Shown here piece by piece: positions 39,606-48,217 of a stretch of 64,000 nucleotides of DNA. Position numbers and translations under genes: made by a program. Under the pieces are notes generated by a model. It had not been told where the DNA came from. It ran no database searches and was given only the letters and a program-made list of their open reading frames with translations. This DNA is from Zoogloea sp. LCSB751 (lineage in GTDB: Bacteria > Pseudomonadota > Gammaproteobacteria > Burkholderiales > Rhodocyclaceae), in the NCBI RefSeq assembly GCF_002028455.1, contig NZ_MWUM01000010.1, positions 1 to 64,000 on the forward strand. The letters run 5' to 3'. Position 1 is the stretch's first letter, and the number at the start of each line of letters is the position of its first letter.

Positions 39606-40254
39606 CCCCCTCGCCCATCCTCCCGCCCTGCCCACCGTCTACGTGGTGGACGATGACGACGGCGTGCGCGAGTCCCTGCGCTGGCTGCTGGAATCGGTCG
39701 GGCATCCGGTGCGGGTGTTCCGCCATGGCCGCGACTTCCTCGATGGCTACGATCCGAACCTGCCCGGCTGTCTGTTGCTCGACATCCGCATGCCGCTGAT
39801 GGGTGGCTTCGAGCTGCAGGAGGTGCTGCGCATCGACAACCCGGCGCTGCCGATCCTGTTCCTCACCGGCCACGGCACCATCCCGATGTCGGTGCGGGCG
39901 ATGCGCGCCGGTGCCTTCGACTTCATCGAAAAGCCGTTTTCCGACCAGGCCCTGCTGGAGCGCGTGCAGGACGCGGTGAACGATGCCGCCGAGCGCCACC
40001 GCCAGCAGCGCCACGTGCGCTCCATCAACCACCACCTGGCGATGCTGTCGCCGCGGGAGCGGGAAGTCCTCGACCTGCTGATGGATGGCATGTCGAGCCG
40101 GCAGATCGGCGAGGAACTGGGGATCAGCAAGAAGACCGTCGAGGTCCATCGTTGCCACATCCGCGAGAAGCTGGGCATCGGCACCGTGGCCGAGCTGGTG
40201 CGCATGGTGCTCAACAACGGTGGCGAAGGGAGTGCGGCCGGCGCACGGCGCTGA
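39598..40254 (+). CDS. FixJ/StyR-type response regulator
   Basis: A 218-residue regulator. The receiver domain at about residues 15-130 holds the acidic VVDDDDGVRE cluster, phosphoacceptor Asp62 in LLLDIRMP and Lys in FIEKPF. A LuxR-type helix-turn-helix follows at about 150-212 (LSPREREVLDLLMDGMSSRQIGEELGISKKTVEVH). The start at 39598 overlaps the kinase stop, showing tight coupling. It should activate the divergent aromatic operon, as StyR and TodT do in their systems. Confidence 0.94.
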   Translation: MSSPLAHPPALPTVYVVDDDDGVRESLRWLLESVGHPVRVFRHGRDFLDGYDPNLPGCLLLDIRMPLMGGFELQEVLRIDNPALPILFLTGHGTIPMSVRAMRAGAFDFIEKPFSDQALLERVQDAVNDAAERHRQQRHVRSINHHLAMLSPREREVLDLLMDGMSSRQIGEELGISKKTVEVHRCHIREKLGIGTVAELVRMVLNNGGEGSAAGARR

Positions 40255-40262
40255 CGTAGCGG

Positions 40263-40285
40263 CGGCGGCCGTGGCGTGGCCGCCG
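40263..40285 (+). other. GC hairpin after the response regulator
   Basis: CGGCGGCC (40263-40270) pairs with GGCCGCCG (40278-40285) around a 7-base loop, 8 bp after the response regulator stop. No T-run follows, so it may be only a weak terminator. The next gene begins 49 bp later. Confidence 0.4.
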
Positions 40286-40334
40286 GCATGACGGGGTGGT
40301 ATCGTGGGCGCCCGCCTGCCTGAGGAGCCCGTCG

Positions 40335-41444
40335 ATGGCCGCCGTTCCCCGTCTCCGCGTGATGTTCTCCAGCCGCGCGCTGTCGCCCGTGTTCGGCGGC
40401 GAGCTGCTCACCGACCTGCGCCTGGAACTCAAGGCGCGTATCGAGGACATCCGCGTCGGTGAGCATCAACTCTTCGAAGTGTGGATCCACGAGGACGATC
40501 CGGAGCCGGCCGGCAAGACCATCCTCGAAGGCTCGCTGGAGGAGATCGCCAAGGCCGACATCGTGTTGGCGCTGTACACCGGCGAGGCCGGTAGCGCGGA
40601 TGGTGGCAGCGAAATCGGCATCTGCCACGCCGAACTGCAGGAGGCGCTCACCCATCGGCGCGACGTGGTGTCGGTGATTTCCCTGGAGCCGACCCGTCCT
40701 GCAGTGGAAGATCGTGACAAGGTGTTTCAACAGTATGTCGCCGCCCGGCGCCTGATCCACACCCGCGTGACGGATCGTGACGCGCTGTTCGCCGCCGCGT
40801 TGCGTCTGGTCCTGCAGCGGGCCGTCGAGCTGGCCAAGCGCGGCGCGCGCCCGACCGGGCGGCGTGTCGACCAAGGGGCGGCACTGGACTGGGCGCGTCT
40901 CGACCTGCCTGGCCGGGCCGAGGCGATGCGCGTCGCCCTCGTCGAGGCGCTGGACGGCGAGGTGCCGGCGGAGCGCGTCGTGCTGTCCGACCTTGGCCTG
41001 TCCGGGCCAGCGCCGGCCCGCCTGCTGCTGCGCGTGGAGGCGATCCCGGCGCTGCTGGGCGTGGCGGCGGCGCGGGAGCGGGTCGGCCAGCCCTTCTACC
41101 AGGACCACGACTACGCGGCGCTGCTGGCGGAAGCGGACGCCTTCGGCCCAGTGCATGTGATCGCCTGCCACCGGGGCGTGACGGAATCCCAGGCCCTCAA
41201 GTTGCTCGGCACCAGCAACGCGGTGGCGGTGGCTTCCGAATTCGGTGTGTTCGCTGCCGAGGACGTGATGCAGACCCAGCTCGTGCTGCTGTCCCACTGC
41301 GTCGAGGAAGGCGCCGTGCGCCTCGGCCTCAGGCGCTTCCGCGAATGGCTGGAGCGGGAAGGGGAGGCCACCAACCTGCTGCGCCGCGCGCGGGCCCGCC
41401 GGGGCATCGTCGAGGCCATCGCGCGGGGGCGGGCAGCGACCTGA
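40335..41444 (+). CDS. DUF4062/TIR-like domain protein of unknown function
   Basis: A 369-residue soluble protein. The N-terminal part resembles DUF4062, a Rossmann-like fold related to TIR and deoxyribosyltransferase domains. It opens with RVMFSSRALSPVFGG, continues with LEEIAKADIVLALYTGEAG and then EIGICHAELQEAL, which has a Glu in the right region for a nucleotide-cleaving site. The second half (about residues 165-369) has no recognised domain. GAGGAG precedes the ATG at 40335. It follows the two-component genes by 80 bp. A defence or NAD-related role is possible but unproven. Confidence 0.7.
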   Translation: MAAVPRLRVMFSSRALSPVFGGELLTDLRLELKARIEDIRVGEHQLFEVWIHEDDPEPAGKTILEGSLEEIAKADIVLALYTGEAGSADGGSEIGICHAELQEALTHRRDVVSVISLEPTRPAVEDRDKVFQQYVAARRLIHTRVTDRDALFAAALRLVLQRAVELAKRGARPTGRRVDQGAALDWARLDLPGRAEAMRVALVEALDGEVPAERVVLSDLGLSGPAPARLLLRVEAIPALLGVAAARERVGQPFYQDHDYAALLAEADAFGPVHVIACHRGVTESQALKLLGTSNAVAVASEFGVFAAEDVMQTQLVLLSHCVEEGAVRLGLRRFREWLEREGEATNLLRRARARRGIVEAIARGRAAT

Positions 41445-41563
41445 GGAATGGCATTACCCAAAATGTGTTGTTACAGGATCGCCCTTGAAGAGGCATGGAC
41501 TGGCCTGCCAGCATGAAGTGCTGCCCGCAAGGCGGGCCTTCCATGATTCCGAGGAGAACTACA

Positions 41564-41965
41564 ATGAAACGCTTCAAGCAGACTCTTGCCGCCCTGCTTA
41601 TCGTCAGCACCACCCACGTGGCCTTCGTGCAGACTGCCCAGGCCACAATGATCGGCACCGAGCAGGTCGCCCAGGCCAGCCAGGGCACCACCCGCAGCGG
41701 CGCCGAGGCGCGTGCCCACCTCAACGAACTGCTCGACCGCGCCGACGTGCAATCCCGCCTGGAGAGCATGGGCGTCAAGGCCGCCGATGCCCGCGAGCGC
41801 GTTGCCGCGCTGACCGACGAGGACGCCAGCCGCCTCGCCACACAGATGGATAAGGCGCCAGCGGGTGGTTTCATCGAGGTGATCATCTTCCTGTTCCTGC
41901 TGCTGCTGGTGACCGACATCCTCGGTTTCACCAAGGTCTACCCCTTCACCCGCTCCATCCGCTGA
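41564..41965 (+). CDS. PA2779 family small membrane protein
   Basis: A 133-residue protein with an N-terminal signal (cleavage near AQATMI), a helical middle with RADVQSRLESMGV and one C-terminal membrane helix (FIEVIIFLFLLLLVTDILGFTKV). It matches the PA2779 family, usually found next to a PA2778-type cysteine peptidase, as here. GAGGAGA precedes the ATG. The two genes probably form one unit whose function is not established. Confidence 0.85.
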   Translation: MKRFKQTLAALLIVSTTHVAFVQTAQATMIGTEQVAQASQGTTRSGAEARAHLNELLDRADVQSRLESMGVKAADARERVAALTDEDASRLATQMDKAPAGGFIEVIIFLFLLLLVTDILGFTKVYPFTRSIR

Positions 41966-41970
41966 CCTTA

Positions 41971-42079
41971 GCGAATAAATCTACTGCGCACTCCGATCTC
42001 GCAATTCCGGTGCTCGCCGTACTCATGTACGGCTGTGCTCCTCGTTGCGACCTCGGAGCGCTCGCTACGATTTCTTCGC
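41971..42079. repeat. 109-bp imperfect palindrome between PA2779 and PA2778 homologues
   Basis: The element folds end to end. GCGAA (41971) pairs with TTCGC (42075-42079), the CTCCGA/TCGGAG and TCGCAA/TTGCGA blocks pair further in, and GCCGTAC (42016-42022) with GTACGGC (42027-42033) closes a TCAT loop. It lies between two cotranscribed genes and would form a long hairpin in the mRNA. Its sequence style resembles intergenic repeats seen in Rhodocyclales genomes. Confidence 0.8.
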
Positions 42080-42092
42080 CAAGGTCGAACCT

Positions 42093-43043
42093 ATGAGTAA
42101 GTCTCTTTTTCTTGAAAAGCGGCGGCGTTTGATCGGCGCGGCGGGTGCGCTGGCGGCGCTCGGGCTGAGCGGTTGCGCGGCGCAGACGGCGGCCTTGCGC
42201 GCTGCGCGGCCGACCGGGGTGCCGCTGCGGGTCGAGCTGTCGGCGGTGCCGTATTACGCGCAGGAGGATTACCAGTGCGGGCCGGCGGCGCTGGCGATGG
42301 CGCTGGGGGCCAGCGGCTTCGGCGTGACGCCGCAGGCGTTGGCCGGGCAGGTCTTCCTGCCGGGGCGGCAGGGGTCGCTGCAGATCGAGATGCTCACCGG
42401 CGCGCGGCGCCAAGGTGCGTTGGCGGTGGAGATCCCCGGTACGCTGGAGGCGCTGATGCGCGAGACAGCGGCCGGGCATCCGGTGGTCGTGCTGCTCAAC
42501 CTGGGCCTGTCGTGGGCGCCGACCTGGCACTACGCGGTGGTGATCGGCTACGACCTGGACGACGAGTCCTTCCTGCTGCGTTCCGGCCCGATGGAGCGCC
42601 AGGTGATGCCGTTCCGGACGTTCGAGCTGACCTGGGAACGGGCCGGCAAGTGGGCTTTTGTCGTCGTGCCGCCGGGCCAGCTGGCCGCAACGGCCGACGA
42701 GGCGCTGACCACCCGCGCGCTGGTGGCCTTCGAGAAGGCCGCGCCGGCCGGGCGCGCGGTGCCCGCCTACCGGGCCGCGCTGGCCCGCTGGCCGGACAGC
42801 CTGACGCTGGCGATGGGGCTCGGCAACAGCCAGTACCAGGCCGGCAACCTGCGCGGGGCGGAAGTCGCTTTCCGCGACGCGGCCAAACGCCACGACGCGG
42901 CGGCCGCGTGGAACAACCTGGCCAACGTGCTGCTGGAGCTGAAGCGCCCGGTCGAAGCCCGCAAGGCCGCCCAGCGCGCCGTCGAGCTCGGCGGCCCTAC
43001 GCAGGACGCGGCTCGCGATACTCTTCAGCGCATCCGGCGGTAA
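42093..43043 (+). CDS. PA2778 family cysteine peptidase with TPR
   Basis: A 316-residue lipoprotein (signal with LGLSGCAAQ). The N-terminal half is a C39-like papain-fold domain: the Cys is in DYQCGPAALAMALG and the His in WHYAVVIGYD. The C-terminal part carries TPR-like repeats (LGNSQYQAGNLRGAEVAF, NNLANVLLELKRPVEA). The ATG at 42093 has AAGG upstream, and the longer frame from 42045 runs into the palindrome. Together with the PA2779 homologue it forms a conserved pair of unknown substrate, probably at the periplasmic face. Confidence 0.88.
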   Translation: MSKSLFLEKRRRLIGAAGALAALGLSGCAAQTAALRAARPTGVPLRVELSAVPYYAQEDYQCGPAALAMALGASGFGVTPQALAGQVFLPGRQGSLQIEMLTGARRQGALAVEIPGTLEALMRETAAGHPVVVLLNLGLSWAPTWHYAVVIGYDLDDESFLLRSGPMERQVMPFRTFELTWERAGKWAFVVVPPGQLAATADEALTTRALVAFEKAAPAGRAVPAYRAALARWPDSLTLAMGLGNSQYQAGNLRGAEVAFRDAAKRHDAAAAWNNLANVLLELKRPVEARKAAQRAVELGGPTQDAARDTLQRIRR

Positions 43044-43069
43044 AGGCTGCGTCTTTCGCCAGCCCGTAC

Positions 43070-44284
43070 TCAGCCTTTCACGCAGACCACCTGGCGCAGG
43101 GTGTGGACCACCTCCACCAGATCGGACTGGGCGGCCATCACTGCGTCGATGTCCTTGTAGGCCAGCGGGATCTCGTCGATCACGTCCTTGTCCTTGCGGC
43201 ACTCCACGCCTACGGTGGTGCGGACCTGGTCGGCAACGGTGAAGCGCTTTTTGGCCTGGGTGCGGCTCATCGTGCGGCCGGCGCCGTGGCTGCAGGAGCA
43301 GAAGGCTTCCTCGTTGCCGAGGCCGCGCACGATGTAGCTGCGTGCGCCCATCGAGCCGGGGATGATGCCCAGCTGGCCCAGGTGGGCGGCGACGGCGCCC
43401 TTGCGGGTGACCAGCACCTCGCGGCCGAAATGGCTCTCCCGCTGCACGTAGTTGTGGTGGCAGTTCACCGCTTCCACGTCGGCGGTGAAGGGCTTGGGGA
43501 TTTCCTTGCGGGCGGCGGCGACCACCGCCTGCATCATCAGCGCCCGGTTGCGGCGCGCGTAGTCCTGGGCCCAGCCGACGGCCTCCACGTAGTCGTCGAA
43601 ATGGCGGCTGCCCTCGGTGAAGTAGGCCAGGTCCCGGTCCGGCAGGTTGGCGATGTGCTGGCGCATGTCTTTCTGGGCCAACTGGATGAACAGGTTGCCG
43701 ATGGCGTTGCCGACGCCCCGCGAGCCGGAATGCAGCATGAACCACACGTGGCCGGCCTCATCCACGCAGACTTCGATGAAGTGGTTGCCGGTGCCCAGCG
43801 TGCCCAGGTGCAGGCGGTTGTTGGTGCGCGCCAGCGTCGGGTACTTGGCGACGAGGCGGTCGAAACCCCGGGCCAGCTCGCGCCACATGGCATCCACCGC
43901 TGGCGGGGCCTCCTGCCAGGCGCCGGCGTCGCGCCGCCCGAAGGTCTTGCCGTGGGGTACTGCTGCCTCGATGGCGCTGCGCAGGCGGTGCAGGTTGTCC
44001 GGCAGGTCGGCGGCGGTGAGGCTGCTGCGCACGGCGATCATGCCGCAACCGATGTCCACGCCCACTGCGGCCGGGATGACTGCGCCGACGGTGGGGATCA
44101 CGCTGCCTATCGTCGAGCCCTTGCCGAGATGCACGTCGGGCATCACCGCCAGGTGCTTGAAGATGAAGGGCAGCTTGGCGGTGTTCATCAGCTGCTGGCG
44201 CGCTTCGTCCTCAACCGGGACGCCGCGCGTCCACAGCTTGATCGGCGCGCCGCCGGGGACGGCGAGGGTGTCGTGGGGGATCAT
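43070..44284 (-). CDS. rtcB: RtcB RNA ligase
   Basis: A 404-residue RNA ligase that joins 2',3'-cyclic phosphate or 3'-phosphate ends to 5'-OH ends using GTP and Mn2+. The match to E. coli RtcB is close along its length: MPDVHLGKGSTIGSVIP, GVDIGCGM with the metal Cys, LGTLGTGNHFIE, HSGSRGVGN, CHHNYVQ, EEAFCSCSHGAGR with the guanylated His, and the C terminus YTLRQ-like TLRQVVCVKG. The start at 44284 fits homologue length; 44302 is also possible. No rtcA or rtcR gene is adjacent. It could repair stress-cleaved tRNA. Confidence 0.96.
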   Translation of the reverse strand: MIPHDTLAVPGGAPIKLWTRGVPVEDEARQQLMNTAKLPFIFKHLAVMPDVHLGKGSTIGSVIPTVGAVIPAAVGVDIGCGMIAVRSSLTAADLPDNLHRLRSAIEAAVPHGKTFGRRDAGAWQEAPPAVDAMWRELARGFDRLVAKYPTLARTNNRLHLGTLGTGNHFIEVCVDEAGHVWFMLHSGSRGVGNAIGNLFIQLAQKDMRQHIANLPDRDLAYFTEGSRHFDDYVEAVGWAQDYARRNRALMMQAVVAAARKEIPKPFTADVEAVNCHHNYVQRESHFGREVLVTRKGAVAAHLGQLGIIPGSMGARSYIVRGLGNEEAFCSCSHGAGRTMSRTQAKKRFTVADQVRTTVGVECRKDKDVIDEIPLAYKDIDAVMAAQSDLVEVVHTLRQVVCVKG

Positions 44285-44396
44285 GGGCCGGATTATCCCC
44301 ATTCCGTCGCGTCACTGGAATTTGATCCAGGTCGCCCCGTCGTCATGCGGCAGTCGTAAAGTAGGCGCTGGTCCGCTCCCGCCCGGTGTGCCTGCG

Positions 44397-47084
44397 ATGA
44401 AGATCCACCAGCTTGCCGTCCCCGATGCCCTGGCCAGTGTGCGCAGCTCGGCGCAGGGGCTGGCTGCGGCCGAGGCGGCGGCGCGTTTGGCGGAATACGG
44501 GCCGAACGGGGTTGAGCCGCTGGCCACGGAGCCGTGGTGGCTGCGTCTGCTGAAGGAATTCACCCACCTTTTCTCGCTGATCCTGTGGGTCGCCGCCGGG
44601 CTGGCTTTCCTGGCCGACTGGTACGAACCGGCGCAGGGCATGGCGCGGGTCGGCTGGGCGGTGGTGGTGGTGATCCTGGTCTCCGGATTGTTCTCCTTCT
44701 GGCAGGAGATCCGCGTCGAGCGCACGCTGGCGGCGCTGCAGGGCCTGCTGCCGAGCCGGGCCGAAGTCCTGCGCGACGGGGCGACGATCAAGCTGCCGGC
44801 CGAGGCGCTGGTGCCCGGCGACGTGATCCTCCTCGCTCAGGGCGACAATGTGCCGGCCGACTGCCGGCTGATCGAGGCCTTCGGGCTGCGCATCAACCGG
44901 GCCACCGTCACCGGCGAATCGCGCCCGCGCAGCGGCGACGCGGAGCCGTCATCCGAGGAGCAGGCCATCGATGCCCGCAATATCCTGCTGGCCGGCACTT
45001 CGGTCGTCTCCGGGCAGGGCCGGGCGGTGGTGTTCGCCACCGGTGCGCATACCGAGTTCGGCAGGATCGCCCACCTCACCCAGGCCAGCGGCGGCGAGGC
45101 GTCGCCGCTGCGTCGGGAAATCGCCCGCCTGAGCCGCAGCATTGCCGTGCTGGCGCTGCTCATCGGCGCGGCCTTCTTCACCGTGGGGCACTTCACCGGG
45201 GTGCCCTTCTGGCGCGACGTGATCCTGTCGCTGGGGATCATCATCGCGCTGGTGCCGGAGGGTCTGCTGCCTACTTTGACCCTGTCGCTGGTCCTCGCCG
45301 CCCAGCGTCTGGCCCGCAAGAACGTGCTGATCCGCCATCTGCCGTCGGTCGAAACCCTCGGCTCGGTGACGGTGATCTGCACCGACAAGACCGGCACCCT
45401 CACCGAAAACCGCATGCGCGTGGCGCGGATCGTCCTCGGTCTGCAGGTGATGGACGTCGAGGGCCTGGCGCCCGTGCAGGTCGTTGCCCATCCCATGTTC
45501 TTCCGCGTCGCCCGCTGGTGCCAGGACCTCACCGAAACCGTCCGCGACGGCCGTCCGGCCTTCGACGGTGATCCGCTGGAGATCGCCCTCGTCGAGCTGG
45601 CCGAGCGCTATGCGCCGCAGCCGCCGGCTCCACCCCGCAGCGACGAGCAGCCCTTCGATTCCGAACGCATGCGCCAGTCGGTGTTGTATCCAGCCGCCGC
45701 CGGGCCTCTGCTGGTGTGCAAGGGCGCCCTGGAAAAATTGTTGCCCCTGTGTGAGTCGATCCAGCTGACCGACGGTCCGTGCTTGCTTGACGAGGCCGCT
45801 CGCCGCAGCCTCATCGCTGCCCAGGATGAGCTGGCCGGTGGCGGCCTGCGCGTCATCGCGCTGGCTTTTCGCCGCGTGCCTGCCGATTGCCCGAGGGATG
45901 TGCAGGAACAAGGCCTCACGCTTGCGGGCCTGGCTGGCGTCGCCGACCCGCCGCGGGCCGAGGTGGACACGGCCATCGCCACCTGTCATGGCGCGGGCAT
46001 CAAGGTCATCATGGTCACCGGCGACCATCCGGGAACCGCTGTCGCCGTTGCCCGCCAGATCGGCCTGGTGCGCGGCGAGGCGCCACGGGTGATTACCGGT
46101 GCCGAGTTGCGTCGCCTGCATCCGGCGCAACTGCAGCTGGCCCTCGACGCGCCGGAAATCCTCTTCGCCCGCGTCGCCGCCGACCAGAAGATGCGCATCG
46201 TCGAGGCCCTCAAGGCCAAGGGCCAGGTGGTGGCGGTGACCGGCGACGGGGTCAATGACGCGCCGGCCCTGCGCGCCGCCCATATCGGCATCGCGATGGG
46301 GCGCAGCGGCACCGACGTGGCCAAGGAAGCCGCCGACATGGTGCTGCTCGATGACCACTTTGCGAGCATCGTGAACGCCATCGAGGAAGGCCGCGCGGTG
46401 TTCCAGAACATCCGCAAGTTCCTCACCTACGTGCTGGTGCACAACGTGGCCGAGCTGGTGCCGACGCTGGCCTTCGCGCTGTTCCGCATCCCGCTGCCGC
46501 TGACCCCGGTGCAGGCGCTGGCGGTGGACATGGGCACCGACTCGCTGACCGCGCTGGGCCTCGGCGTCGAGCGCGGCGATCCCCAACTGATGCGGCGTTC
46601 GCCGCGCTCCCGCCAGGAGCGTCTGCTGAGCCTGGCGGTGGCGCTGCGCGCCTACCTGTTCCTCGGCCTGTTCGAGGCGGCGGCGGTGCTGACGGTATTC
46701 CTTCAGGTGTTGTACGGTGGTAAGTGGACCTACGGCGCCGAGCTGCCGGCCGGCAGCCTGCTGTACCGCCAGGCCACCACCGCCAGCCTGGCGACCATCG
46801 TGCTGCTGCAGGTCGTCAACGTCTTCCTGTGTCGCAGCACGGTCCGTTCCGTGTGGACCACCGGGCTGCGCGGCAATCCGCTGATCCTGGGGGGCGTGGC
46901 GCTGGAGATCGGCCTGCTGGCGCTGATCGCCTACACGCCGTGGGGCAACGCGCTGTTTGGCACCGCGCCCCTGCCGTGGCCGGTGTGGCTGGACCTGCTG
47001 CCGTGGGCGGCCGGCATGCTGGCGGTGGAGGAGGCCCGCAAGTTCGCGGTCCGCCGCCGGCTGGCGAAGCGGGAGCCGCCATGA
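44397..47084 (+). CDS. Cation-translocating P-type ATPase (type II, P2C-like)
   Basis: An 895-residue pump with an N-terminal cation-ATPase domain, the actuator motif TVTGESRP, and the helix-4 motif VPEGLLPTLTLSL, closer to the Na/K-ATPase (P2C) than to the Ca type. The phosphorylation site is CTDKTGTLT with Asp at about residue 330, followed by a KGALE nucleotide loop, GDGVNDAPALRAAHIGIAMG and a six-helix C-terminal bundle. The ATG at 44397 is chosen by homology; a 250-residue upstream extension overlaps rtcB and is rejected. The ion is unknown, perhaps Na+, K+ or Ca2+. Confidence 0.9.
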   Translation: MKIHQLAVPDALASVRSSAQGLAAAEAAARLAEYGPNGVEPLATEPWWLRLLKEFTHLFSLILWVAAGLAFLADWYEPAQGMARVGWAVVVVILVSGLFSFWQEIRVERTLAALQGLLPSRAEVLRDGATIKLPAEALVPGDVILLAQGDNVPADCRLIEAFGLRINRATVTGESRPRSGDAEPSSEEQAIDARNILLAGTSVVSGQGRAVVFATGAHTEFGRIAHLTQASGGEASPLRREIARLSRSIAVLALLIGAAFFTVGHFTGVPFWRDVILSLGIIIALVPEGLLPTLTLSLVLAAQRLARKNVLIRHLPSVETLGSVTVICTDKTGTLTENRMRVARIVLGLQVMDVEGLAPVQVVAHPMFFRVARWCQDLTETVRDGRPAFDGDPLEIALVELAERYAPQPPAPPRSDEQPFDSERMRQSVLYPAAAGPLLVCKGALEKLLPLCESIQLTDGPCLLDEAARRSLIAAQDELAGGGLRVIALAFRRVPADCPRDVQEQGLTLAGLAGVADPPRAEVDTAIATCHGAGIKVIMVTGDHPGTAVAVARQIGLVRGEAPRVITGAELRRLHPAQLQLALDAPEILFARVAADQKMRIVEALKAKGQVVAVTGDGVNDAPALRAAHIGIAMGRSGTDVAKEAADMVLLDDHFASIVNAIEEGRAVFQNIRKFLTYVLVHNVAELVPTLAFALFRIPLPLTPVQALAVDMGTDSLTALGLGVERGDPQLMRRSPRSRQERLLSLAVALRAYLFLGLFEAAAVLTVFLQVLYGGKWTYGAELPAGSLLYRQATTASLATIVLLQVVNVFLCRSTVRSVWTTGLRGNPLILGGVALEIGLLALIAYTPWGNALFGTAPLPWPVWLDLLPWAAGMLAVEEARKFAVRRRLAKREPP

Positions 47085-47137
47085 GCGGATTTCCACCCCA
47101 GCCCGTACATTCCTTTCATTCTCCGGAGGTCATTGCC

Positions 47138-48160
47138 ATGACTGATTCGATCCCCGCGACCATGCGTGCGATGGTCCTGCATCGTCCGGGCGAGGCGCTG
47201 TGCCTGGAGAGTCGCCCGGTGCCGCGTCCTGGGCCGGGGCAGGTTCTGATCCGCGTGGAGGCCTGCGGTGTGTGCCGCACCGACCTGCACCTGATCGACG
47301 GCGAATTGCCGGAGCCGCGCCTGCCCATCGTGCCGGGCCACGAGATCGTCGGCCGGGTGGCGCTGACCGGCGACGGCGTGGCGGGCTTCAAGGCGGGCCA
47401 GAGGGTCGGCGTGCCGTGGCTGGGGTGGACCTGCGGCACCTGTCGCTACTGCACCAGCGGCCGTGAAAACCTGTGCGACGCGGCGCGCTTCACCGGCTAC
47501 CAGATCGACGGCGGCTACGCCGACTACACCGTGGCCGATGCCCGCTACTGCTTTCCGCTGGCCGAGACCGCCGCTTTGCCGGCCGCCACCGACCTGGCGC
47601 CGCTGCTGTGCGCCGGCCTGATCGGCTACCGGGCGCTGCGCCTGGCCGGCGACACCGAGCGGGTCGGCATCTACGGCTTTGGCGCGGCGGCCCACATCAT
47701 CGCCCAGGTGGTCCGCCACCAGGGACACCGCTTCTACGCCTTCACCCGTCCTGGCGATACAGAGAGCCAGGCCTTCGCGCGCCGGCTCGGCGCCAGCTGG
47801 GTCGGTGACGCGAGCCAGATGCCGCCGGAGCTGCTGGATTCGGCGTTGATCTTCGCGCCGGCCGGGCCGTTGGTGCCGGCGGCGCTGCGCCACCTGGAGA
47901 AGGGCGGCCGGCTGGTGTGCGCGGGCATCCACATGAGCGACATCCCGGGCTTTCCGTATGCCGATCTGTGGGGCGAGCGGATCATCCGCTCGGTGGCCAA
48001 CCTGACCCGCCAGGACGGCCTCGAATTCCTCGAACTGGCGCCGCGCATTCCGGTACGGACGGCGGTGACGGTGTTTCCGCTGGAGGCGGCCAACATGGCG
48101 CTGGAGCGCCTGCGCCGCGGCGAATTGCAGGGCGCCGCGGTGTTGTCGCTGGAGAACTGA
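47138..48160 (+). CDS. Zinc-dependent alcohol dehydrogenase
   Basis: A 340-residue medium-chain dehydrogenase. The catalytic zinc ligands are in EACGVCRTDLH and GHEIVGR. The structural zinc site is CGTCRYCTSGRENLC (four Cys), and the Rossmann motif GIYGFGAAAHI lies at about residue 180. CGGAGG precedes the ATG. It follows the P-type ATPase by 53 bp and may be cotranscribed. It is probably an NAD(P)-dependent alcohol/aldehyde oxidoreductase of the AdhP-like group, with the substrate unknown. Confidence 0.92.
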   Translation: MTDSIPATMRAMVLHRPGEALCLESRPVPRPGPGQVLIRVEACGVCRTDLHLIDGELPEPRLPIVPGHEIVGRVALTGDGVAGFKAGQRVGVPWLGWTCGTCRYCTSGRENLCDAARFTGYQIDGGYADYTVADARYCFPLAETAALPAATDLAPLLCAGLIGYRALRLAGDTERVGIYGFGAAAHIIAQVVRHQGHRFYAFTRPGDTESQAFARRLGASWVGDASQMPPELLDSALIFAPAGPLVPAALRHLEKGGRLVCAGIHMSDIPGFPYADLWGERIIRSVANLTRQDGLEFLELAPRIPVRTAVTVFPLEAANMALERLRRGELQGAAVLSLEN

Positions 48161-48217
48161 GGCGGGAAGGCCGGCCCGCTGCGTGGCGGGCGCTGGCCGT
48201 TGTCTTACCCCACTGCT

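Noticed and set aside
43647..44396. 250-residue N-terminal extension of the P-type ATPase frame
   Set aside because: It lies antisense to rtcB, and the family N terminus starts at 44397.
44949..47096. 715-residue open frame antisense to the P-type ATPase
   Set aside because: Low-complexity Gln/His/Arg-rich translation and no family marks, while the opposite strand has DKTGT and the full pump signature.
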